From an uncultured Phycisphaerales bacterium (GTDB taxonomy: Bacteria > Planctomycetota > Phycisphaerae > Sedimentisphaerales > Anaerobacaceae), in the NCBI GenBank assembly GCA_937868145.1, contig CALMMH010000478.1, positions 1 through 7,821 on the forward strand: a DNA stretch of 7,821 nt. The letters are read 5' to 3'. Positions 1 through 5,640 of this stretch are shown in pieces. The notes beneath the pieces are model-generated. The model saw only the letters and a program-made list of their open reading frames with translations, had not been told where the DNA came from and searched no databases. A program made the position numbers and the translations under genes. Positions within the stretch are counted from its first letter, which is position 1. Each line of letters starts with the position of its first letter.

Positions 1-189
1 GACGATCAGCATGATCGTGCTCAGGGTGATGACCCAGAGCAACTCGTAGCCGAATCGCGATCCCCCCTCGATGTTCGTGGCCCAGTTGCCGGGATCGATG
101 AACCCGACAGTGATGAGAAACGCGGGCCCCAGAAAGCTGAGGATCTTCCGGAGCGAAAACCGCTGTTTGTCAGACGCGACCGACGCCAT
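1..189 (-). CDS. NRAMP/MntH-type divalent metal ion transporter, N-terminal fragment
   Basis: Only the first 63 codons are in the window; the gene continues beyond the left edge. The translation begins MASVASDKQRFSLRKIL and runs into a first membrane helix containing DPGN at residues 32-35, followed by WATNIEGGSRFGYELLW. DPGN in the unwound part of helix 1 is the signature of the NRAMP family, and its Asp and Asn are metal ligands in known structures (here D32 and N35). NRAMP proteins import Mn2+ or Fe2+ across the inner membrane with protons. Some relatives carry other ions, so the substrate is not settled by this fragment. The ATG at 189-187 is preceded by GGAG four bases upstream, which is close but acceptable. 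No MntR, Fur or DtxR site was recognised in the 131 bases upstream. The gene is co-oriented with the acetyltransferase gene upstream but probably transcribed separately. Confidence 0.88.
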   Translation of the reverse strand, partial: MASVASDKQRFSLRKILSFLGPAFLITVGFIDPGNWATNIEGGSRFGYELLWVITLSTIMLIV

Positions 190-320
190 GCGACTCCACC
201 GAACAAAGACGACTCTTCGGCCCCCCGCCGGCCGGAAGGCCCGACAGGCAGTCTATCACATTGACCTCGGGATTGCCACCGATTCCAGGCGACCATGACA
301 GCCCGCAGCGGCGTCCCCAT

Positions 321-809
321 TCATCGGCGTGCAGAGACATCGGCTGTCGCCAGGGAATTGCGTTTCTGCAGGAACACGAGCGTGAGAGCGTCCGTGACCT
401 GCTCTTCTTTGAACACGTTGTATCCAAGCCTCTGGTAGAATCGCAGATTCCGCTCGCTCTTGTGGCCGGTGAACAGCTCGAACCGCTTCGCGCGGGCGAA
501 TCGCGATTCGATCCCCTTCATAAGCTCGACGCCGATTCCCCTGCCCTGATGGTCGGGATGCACGATCAGCCGGCCGATGAAGCAGGTTCCGTCTCGTTCG
601 TGCGCTCTCACCGAACCGAGGAGGACGCCGTCGTCGGCCGTCGCCTTCAGGAAGACGAGATCGGCGAATTCCCTCTCGACCTGCGCGAGGGTCTGAGTCA
701 GAGGCGGGATCTGGTCGTCGTCGTAGATCCTCGCCTCGCTCCGATACGCAAGTCGTTGCAGATGCAGAATCGCCGCCGCGTCGGCAGCCGTCGCTTCGAC
801 AATATTCAC
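321..809 (-). CDS. GNAT family N-acetyltransferase
   Basis: A complete 162-residue protein of ordinary length for a single-domain GNAT enzyme, which transfers an acetyl group from acetyl-CoA to an amine in the cytosol. The acetyl-CoA pyrophosphate-binding motif A is clear: FIGRLIVHPDHQGRGIGVEL, with Q88-G-R-G-I-G93 as the Q/RxxGxG/A loop. Motif B follows as ERNLRFYQRLGY (residues 119-130), where the Tyr near the end is typically the general acid. The short N-terminal half begins MNIVEATAADAAAILHL, the usual first strand and helix. Translation most likely starts at a GTG (809-807), because AGGAG lies seven bases upstream on the same strand; an overlapping ATG upstream is in another frame. The substrate (small molecule, antibiotic, or protein N-terminus) cannot be told from sequence. 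It is divergent from the SMP-30-like gene. Confidence 0.9.
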   Translation of the reverse strand: MNIVEATAADAAAILHLQRLAYRSEARIYDDDQIPPLTQTLAQVEREFADLVFLKATADDGVLLGSVRAHERDGTCFIGRLIVHPDHQGRGIGVELMKGIESRFARAKRFELFTGHKSERNLRFYQRLGYNVFKEEQVTDALTLVFLQKRNSLATADVSARR

Positions 810-827
810 ACGTCATCTCCTGTTGAA

Positions 828-844
828 AGCCGCTGCATGCGGCT
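828..844. promoter_or_regulatory. Small inverted repeat in divergent intergenic region
   Basis: AGCCGC and GCGGCT form perfect 6-base arms around a 5-base spacer. The repeat sits just upstream of the ribosome binding site of the acetyltransferase gene and about 120 bases before the SMP-30-like gene. It could be an operator between the divergent genes or a hairpin in the acetyltransferase leader. A repeat this short can arise by chance in GC-rich DNA. No clear sigma-70 promoter was identified in the rest of the 154-base intergenic region. Confidence 0.2.
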
Positions 845-963
845 CCGTTCATGCCGTTCACAAGCCTATCGGCGGAAACGCACAAGATCAATATCCATTC
901 CCTGGAGGATTGCTCCCCGGACGCCCCATGGGTACACTCATCTCCAAAGGAAAGGGAAATCAT

Positions 964-1908
964 ATGCAGGCAAAGAGATTCGCAATCGCGTTGGTCATCG
1001 CGGCGACGACGGCAACCCTCGCCCAGGAAACCACCGCCGTAATCGCGGCCGGAGCGCAGGCCCAGAAGTTGGCCGGGGATTTCAAGTTCACCGAAGGGCC
1101 TGCGGCGGACGCGCAGGGGAACGTCTACTTCACGGACATCCCCGCCAATCGCATTCTCAAGTGGTCCGTCGCGGACGGCACGCTCAGCACCTTCGTGGAA
1201 AACTCCGGCGGGGCCAACGGGCTGTACTTCGACAAAGACGGCAACCTGCTGGCCTGCCAGGGCGACGAACGGCGACTGGTCTCCATTTCGCCCAAGGGCG
1301 AGGTCACCGTGCTGGCGGACAAGTATGATGGCAAGCGGTTCAACAGCCCGAACGACCTGTGGATCGACCCCAACGGGGGAGTCTACTTCACGGACCCCCG
1401 CTACGGCAGTCGCGACGGCATGGAGATGGACGGCGAGCACGTCTACTATCTGACGCCGGACCGCAAGAAGGTGATCCGCGTCGTCAGCGACATGGTCCGC
1501 CCGAACGGCGTCATCGGCACGCCCAACGGCCGGCGGCTCTACATCGCCGACCAGGGGGCCGACCAAACCTACTCCTATCGCATCAACAGCGACGGCACGC
1601 TGTCGGCCAAGCAACTCTTCGCCAAGCAAGGTTCCGACGGCCTGACTCTCGACGCCCGAAGCAACGTCTACCTGACGAGCAACCTGGTTTCGGTCTACAA
1701 TCGGCGAGGCGAGAAACTCGCGGAGATCCCGGTCCCCGAGGGCCCGGCGAACCTCACCTTTGGCGGCCCGGACAACCGGACCCTGTTCATCACCGCGCGG
1801 ACCTCCTTGTACTCAATCCCGATGGAGGTGCGAGGGGCTCGAACCCCCATCCATCCGGATCAGCCGCGTGGCGGCCGTGAAGGCAGACAACGTCCGCAAC
1901 AACGGTAG
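964..1908 (+). CDS. Secreted SMP-30/gluconolactonase/LRE-like family protein
   Basis: A 314-residue protein of the SMP-30 six-bladed beta-propeller family, whose members hydrolyse sugar lactones such as gluconolactone using one divalent metal ion. An N-terminal signal peptide (MQAKRFAIALVIAATTATLA, likely cleaved near residue 20) predicts export. Family landmarks appear in order: FTEGPAADAQGNVYFTD (metal ligand E44), NSPNDLWIDPNG (N130, substrate-side Asn), VRPNGVIGTPNGRRLYIAD (metal ligand N181) and GSDGLTLD (metal ligand D225). All three expected metal ligands are present, so the enzyme is probably active. The start at 964 has AAGGAAAGG upstream and gives a good signal peptide; an in-frame ATG at 928 lacks a ribosome binding site. 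The propeller ends near SLYSIPMEVRGA (residue 292). The last 22 residues, rich in Arg, Pro and Gln, look unlike the family and may be an aberrant tail. The natural substrate is unknown. Confidence 0.9.
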   Translation: MQAKRFAIALVIAATTATLAQETTAVIAAGAQAQKLAGDFKFTEGPAADAQGNVYFTDIPANRILKWSVADGTLSTFVENSGGANGLYFDKDGNLLACQGDERRLVSISPKGEVTVLADKYDGKRFNSPNDLWIDPNGGVYFTDPRYGSRDGMEMDGEHVYYLTPDRKKVIRVVSDMVRPNGVIGTPNGRRLYIADQGADQTYSYRINSDGTLSAKQLFAKQGSDGLTLDARSNVYLTSNLVSVYNRRGEKLAEIPVPEGPANLTFGGPDNRTLFITARTSLYSIPMEVRGARTPIHPDQPRGGREGRQRPQQR

Positions 1909-2001
1909 TCTGTGCAAGGGCCAGAGCCGCTTGTTTGGGGTGACGCTGTAAACCGTTGTCTTTTGCGCCCTCTCGGACATATTCTTGAAGGGAGCAAGCT
2001 C

Positions 2002-2247
2002 ATGGATGCCGAACGCGAACGACTCGTCCAACAACTCCAGGAAGCAGCGGCCGAGGGACTGGATTCGGAGGCGTTCTACAAGGTCATGCGCAAGGCTATG
2101 AGCCTGCGACCCGTGCCGAGAGAGCTGCTCCAAGAGTTCAGAAACCGCCACATGGAATCGATCCGAAAACGTGGACAGAAACCTCTCTTGTCTCCGGATC
2201 CGCGAATCGCTCAAGCTGGTCTGCGAGCCCTCCGAGCGAGCCTGTGA
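2002..2247 (+). CDS. Hypothetical protein, 5' part of a probably frameshifted gene
   Basis: I do not recognise this 81-residue product. The ATG at 2002 has a good ribosome binding site (GGGAG, about eight bases upstream). The first 50 or so residues are charged and helical (MDAERERLVQQLQEAAAEGL and on to ELLQEFRNRH) with the GC-rich third positions of a real gene. From about position 2164 to the stop at 2247 the third-position G/C preference drops, while the +1 frame acquires it and stays open to 2914. This frame is therefore probably the N-terminal part of a single protein of about 303 residues, joined by skipping one base near the GAAAAC at 2165-2170. Alternatively these are two translationally coupled genes overlapping by 77 bases. 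No signal peptide or membrane helix is visible. Confidence 0.6.
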   Translation: MDAERERLVQQLQEAAAEGLDSEAFYKVMRKAMSLRPVPRELLQEFRNRHMESIRKRGQKPLLSPDPRIAQAGLRALRASL

Positions 2248-2914
2248 CCCATGCCATCCCGTGGGAGCCGCCGCCAACGCGATCCGTGCGGCGCTGCCCG
2301 AGTTCAGGCCGTGGCAGGTGGATCTTTCGCAAGTCGACCTTTCGGCGGCGACCCAGCGACTGTTCGACAACCGAGCCGAAGCCTTGTCGTACATGCTCCC
2401 GCCCGGCTTCGCCGAGGAACCGAGAGGCGCCTTCATCTCCGGCGAGAGGGCCTTGCTGATCAGGGATGAGGACGGCGCCGTTCTTACAATGGGCGAGTTG
2501 TTGGGAAAGAAGACCACACGTGAGGCGTTCACCGAACGGATGAGAGCCGGCGGCTGCATGAGCGACGCTCTGTGCCTGCTCTGGAAACAGCCGGAGCCCC
2601 TGGAGTTGCGGGCTGTCGAAGAGTTGCTCCGACGCCTGTCCGACCAAGTGACTCCCGGGACGCCGGTGCAATTCCGGTCCTACGAGGAACCACGATATCG
2701 GGCGGCGCTGCGGATGCAGTTTGGCGACAACCCCATCCCGGCGGCGATCGGAGGCGTGCTCAACCGGTGGTCCATCCTGCCGGAGGGCGTCTCGGTCGCA
2801 TCGGTAGGGATCTATCTCGAACCGTGGGCGTCGGTCCGCAGCGGTCAGGACATCGGACTGATCCCCGGCACGCCGCTTCCGTCGCTCAATCGACCCGCCC
2901 CGCCAACCGGCTAG
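2171..2914 (+). CDS. Hypothetical protein, main part of a probably frameshifted gene
   Basis: An open frame of 247 residues if started at the GTG at 2171, which has no convincing ribosome binding site and lies inside the preceding frame. The frame is open upstream to 2102 with no other start codon. Codon use is that of a genuine gene throughout. Early Cys residues 7, 18, 25 and 28 end in C-D-P-C-H-P, suggesting a metal site. The CxxCH also resembles a haem c attachment motif, but there is no signal peptide for export. The rest is soluble and mixed alpha/beta, including GAFISGERALLIRDEDGAVL (87-106) and a helical stretch LELRAVEELLRRLSDQV. The C-terminus is Pro-rich. I recognise no family. It most likely forms one 303-residue protein with the frame starting at 2002. 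It meets marC tail to tail, its TAG at 2912-2914 overlapping the opposing stop. Confidence 0.65.
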   Translation: MDRNLSCLRIRESLKLVCEPSERACDPCHPVGAAANAIRAALPEFRPWQVDLSQVDLSAATQRLFDNRAEALSYMLPPGFAEEPRGAFISGERALLIRDEDGAVLTMGELLGKKTTREAFTERMRAGGCMSDALCLLWKQPEPLELRAVEELLRRLSDQVTPGTPVQFRSYEEPRYRAALRMQFGDNPIPAAIGGVLNRWSILPEGVSVASVGIYLEPWASVRSGQDIGLIPGTPLPSLNRPAPPTG

Positions 2915-3591
2915 AACAGCATGGCAACAGCATTGGGATCGGCCGAAGAAGAGAAGCCTCGAATGAACTCCGTCACGCCGTGGAGGACCATAGCGACGGC
3001 CTTGGCCGCCAGGAAGATGTAGAAGAGCCGGGCGATCATCATGCTGGCGTATGGCCCGATCAGCCGCATGAGCAGATAGGCGTTTCTCGCGATCAGGAAC
3101 ACGAAGGCGAACGTGACGATCGCGGTGCAGATCATCAGCACCTGACCGATGGCTTGCGTCGTGATGATGGTGATCGTGATGGCGCCGGGACCGACCATGA
3201 TGGGGAAGGCGATCGGAAAGACCGCGAGCATCCTGGGGTCCTTGGATTGCTGGTACACCGTTCCGTTCGAGGTCACGCCGCGAAGGGCGATGATGAACAG
3301 CAGGACGCCGCCGGCGATCGCGAGCTCGTTCACACGCACATTGAACAGATAGACGAGGCTCCAGTCCCCGATCACGGCGAAGAGAATCACCACGAACAGC
3401 GACGTGACGACCGCGAGATTCATGACGTGGCTGCGTTCCTGGTTCTTCAACTCCCGCGTCAAGTCGGCGTAGACCGGGATATTGCCGATCGGATTGACGA
3501 CGGCAAACAGCAAGAGAGCATGATGGACGATCAGTCCGAGCGGCCCGGCCCAGTTCTCGACCCCGCCCTTGGGGAAGACTCCCGCAAGCAT
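2911..3591 (-). CDS. MarC family integral membrane protein
   Basis: A multi-spanning inner-membrane protein of the MarC/UPF0056 family (PF01914). With the ATG at 3591 it has 226 residues, near the family norm of about 200-220. The N-terminal family signature NPIGNIPVYADLT is at residues 33-45 of this version, and the second half has PIAFPIMVGPGAITITIITT (126-145), the mirrored membrane motif typical of the fold. About six hydrophobic segments are visible. MarC was named for a supposed role in multiple antibiotic resistance that was not upheld; its transport or other function is unknown. The frame is open further upstream, with an ATG at 3615 (no ribosome binding site) and a TTG at 3675. The ATG at 3591 was preferred because GGAAAG lies seven bases before it and the length fits. 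It follows ygiQ on the same strand. Confidence 0.88.
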   Translation of the reverse strand: MLAGVFPKGGVENWAGPLGLIVHHALLLFAVVNPIGNIPVYADLTRELKNQERSHVMNLAVVTSLFVVILFAVIGDWSLVYLFNVRVNELAIAGGVLLFIIALRGVTSNGTVYQQSKDPRMLAVFPIAFPIMVGPGAITITIITTQAIGQVLMICTAIVTFAFVFLIARNAYLLMRLIGPYASMMIARLFYIFLAAKAVAMVLHGVTEFIRGFSSSADPNAVAMLF

Positions 3592-3677
3592 ACCATCACT
3601 TTCCAGATGCACCATTCGATGTTCGAGATTCACGACTTGCCATATGAATCTACCCCCAAGAGCCGCCCCCTGCAAGA

Positions 3678-3695
3678 GCCGGACACGAATCCGGC
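3678..3695 (-). terminator. Possible weak hairpin downstream of ygiQ-like gene
   Basis: GCCGGA and TCCGGC form a perfect 6-base stem around a 6-base loop, starting eight bases beyond the stop codon of the radical SAM gene on the minus strand. No U-rich tract follows, so it is not a standard Rho-independent terminator. It could attenuate or stabilise the transcript before marC. It is short enough to be chance. Confidence 0.25.
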
Positions 3696-3703
3696 GGCCC
3701 AGA

Positions 3704-5515
3704 CTACCTTCGACGTCGCTTGGCGGACCAGATCCGTTGCATGTCTTTCAGGAGGCCGGCATGGTCGCTCGTCCGCAGGTACTCCGCGAGGAGCTTGGCG
3801 TTGTCGCCGCGATAGTACTGCAGCAGAGCCGCCTGGAGCCGCTTCTCGTGGCGGCCGCTGGGGATGTGGAGCTTTCGCCCTTTTGCGTCCTGTCCGGAAA
3901 CGTACATCGCGGTCGACCGCGTCAACGGCACGGGTACAAAATCCTGGATCTGGCGAGGCTGCCAATTGCGTGAGACCAGATACTCCGTCAGCTTGACCGC
4001 GTCTTCGAGCGTGCAGCCGGGATGCGAGCTGATGAAATATGGCACGAGATAGTACTCTCGCCCGGCTTTGCGGCAAGCCTCGTCGAATCGGCTTTCGAAC
4101 TCGCGAAAGCTGTCGAACGAGGGCTTGCCCATCAATCGCAGGACACTGTCGCAGTAGTGCTCGGGGGCCACCTTCAAATGCCCGCCCACGAAATGCTTGA
4201 CGAGCATATCGAGGTATTCGGGGCTTTGCAGAGCCAGGTCGTGGCGAACGCCGGAGGCGACGTACACATGCCTTCGACTCTTGGGACCGCCCTTCCAGCG
4301 GACGAACGCCTCCATCATCTCCAGCAAGGGGCCGAAGTCGAGGTTCAGATTCGTGCACAGCGAAGGATAAACGCAACTGATCCGCGAACAAGGCTCGTCG
4401 GCGCCGCAGCTCGTGCCGTACATGTTGGCGGTGGGCCCGCCGATGTCGCTGATCGTGCCGCGAAACCGGGGATCGGCCGCGATTCGATCCGCCTCCGCCA
4501 GCAGGGACGGAATGCTGCGGGAGGTGATCTCCTTGCCTTGATGGAAATAGATCGAGCAGAACGAACAGCCGCCGTAGCAGCCGCGGTGCGTCGTGATCGA
4601 GGAGGCCACCGGTTCCAAAGCCGCGATCCCGCCTTCACTGGTGTACCGCGGGTGCCATTGCCGCAGGAACGGCAGATCGTACAAGGCGTCCAGTTCCTCC
4701 CCAGTCAAAGGCCTCGCCGGCGGCATCACAACAATCGTGCCGGGGTCCTGGTCCTGAACAACCGGCCGGCAGCCGGGACGAGCGAATTGCTGATACTGCT
4801 CGTAGGCCGTCATGACCTGAGGCTTGTCCTCGGTCTGCTGCGTCAGCGAAGACAGCCGCACAGCATCCGCCGGCGCGGTCACGTTGCGAACCACTTTGTA
4901 TGCCGTGCCCGGGATATCCGTCATCGCATCGACCGATTCTCCGCGATCGAGACGCCGTGCGATCTCGGCGGTCGCCAACTCGCCCATGCCAAAGACCAAC
5001 AGGTCCGCCTTGGCGTCCACCAGCACCGACCGCATCATCTTGTCCGAGATGTAATCGTAGTGGACGAGCCTGCGGAGGCTGGCCTCCAGACCGCCGAGAA
5101 CGATGGGAACCTGCGGATACGCCTCGCGGGCGCGGGCCGCGTACGCCAACAGCGGCCGCGCCGGCCGTAGACCGGTGGCCCCGCCGGGACTGTAGACGTC
5201 GGCCTGTCGACGGTTGCCCATCGAAGCGTAGTCGTTCAATCGGGAGTCGATGCAACCGGAAGTAATGCCCCAGAACAACCGCGGGGCTCCGAGCGAGCGG
5301 AAGGGCTCCACGCTCCGCCAGTCCGGCTGGGCCAGAATCGCCACGCGGTAGCCCAGCTTCTCCAGCCACCGGCCGATCAGAGCCACACCGAAGGACGGGT
5401 GATCCACATAGGCATCGCCGGTGACCAGGATCACATCCGCCTGGTCCCAGCCCCGGCGGCGCATTTCCTCGCGCGTCGTCGGCAGAAACTGTTTTGCATC
5501 GTTCAAATCAACCAT
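3704..5515 (-). CDS. YgiQ family radical SAM protein
   Basis: A complete 603-residue protein matching the YgiQ (UPF0313) family end to end. The N-terminal domain has FLPTTREEMRRRGWDQADVI and VTGDAYVDHPSFGVALIGR (residues 31-49), followed by FWGITSGCIDSRLNDY, all hallmark stretches. The radical SAM core begins at C313-YGG-C317-SF-C320, the CxxxCxxC triad that binds a 4Fe-4S cluster and S-adenosylmethionine. ISDIGGPTANMYG (356-367) is the GGP-type motif. Four more Cys at 370, 376, 381 and 387 follow, as is usual in this family, and may hold a second metal site. E. coli YgiQ is longer at the C-terminus; shorter forms like this are common. It is cytosolic, and its substrate is not established. 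The start ATG at 5515 lacks a strong ribosome binding site but yields the expected N-terminus. It lies 125 bases downstream of the barrel-protein gene. Confidence 0.95.
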   Translation of the reverse strand: MVDLNDAKQFLPTTREEMRRRGWDQADVILVTGDAYVDHPSFGVALIGRWLEKLGYRVAILAQPDWRSVEPFRSLGAPRLFWGITSGCIDSRLNDYASMGNRRQADVYSPGGATGLRPARPLLAYAARAREAYPQVPIVLGGLEASLRRLVHYDYISDKMMRSVLVDAKADLLVFGMGELATAEIARRLDRGESVDAMTDIPGTAYKVVRNVTAPADAVRLSSLTQQTEDKPQVMTAYEQYQQFARPGCRPVVQDQDPGTIVVMPPARPLTGEELDALYDLPFLRQWHPRYTSEGGIAALEPVASSITTHRGCYGGCSFCSIYFHQGKEITSRSIPSLLAEADRIAADPRFRGTISDIGGPTANMYGTSCGADEPCSRISCVYPSLCTNLNLDFGPLLEMMEAFVRWKGGPKSRRHVYVASGVRHDLALQSPEYLDMLVKHFVGGHLKVAPEHYCDSVLRLMGKPSFDSFREFESRFDEACRKAGREYYLVPYFISSHPGCTLEDAVKLTEYLVSRNWQPRQIQDFVPVPLTRSTAMYVSGQDAKGRKLHIPSGRHEKRLQAALLQYYRGDNAKLLAEYLRTSDHAGLLKDMQRIWSAKRRRR

Positions 5516-5640
5516 CGAGGAATTCTATCCACCGAGAGGGCCTGCGTACAGCCGGCACGTTCCAGTTGGTGCAATTCCGACTGTCCGTCTTCGATCAATA
5601 CGCGGCTGCAAGGCAGAGCGTTCTAATGGGGATGCACGGA

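Noticed and set aside
190..320. GC-rich inverted segments between the NRAMP and acetyltransferase genes as a terminator or metal riboswitch
   Set aside because: Only short imperfect GGCC-type pairings are present, with no U tract and no recognisable yybP-ykoY manganese riboswitch or metalloregulator site.
928..963. Earlier in-frame ATG for the SMP-30-like gene, adding 12 residues
   Set aside because: No ribosome binding site at suitable spacing precedes it, and the extension would spoil the signal peptide that the 964 start gives.
256..1629. Long minus-strand open frame of 457 codons opposite the SMP-30-like gene and across the acetyltransferase region
   Set aside because: It is antisense to two well-supported genes. 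Its Arg/Asp/Val-rich translation is typical of a shadow frame in GC-rich DNA.
1956..1985. TTGTCT and TATTCT, 18 bases apart, as a promoter for the gene at 2002
   Set aside because: Transcription would start only about ten bases before the ATG, inside or just at the ribosome binding site. Matches to consensus are modest.
3157..3184. GTGATG/GTGATC-type simple repeat
   Set aside because: It encodes the Thr/Ile-rich ITITIITT membrane segment of MarC on the minus strand, so the protein sequence explains it.
2572..3996. Plus-strand open frame of 474 codons across the unrecognised gene, marC and ygiQ
   Set aside because: It crosses three supported genes, two of them antisense. Its His/Asp/Arg-rich composition resembles no protein family.
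4022..5170. Plus-strand open frame of 382 codons opposite ygiQ
   Set aside because: It lies wholly antisense to the radical SAM gene, which matches its family across its full length.
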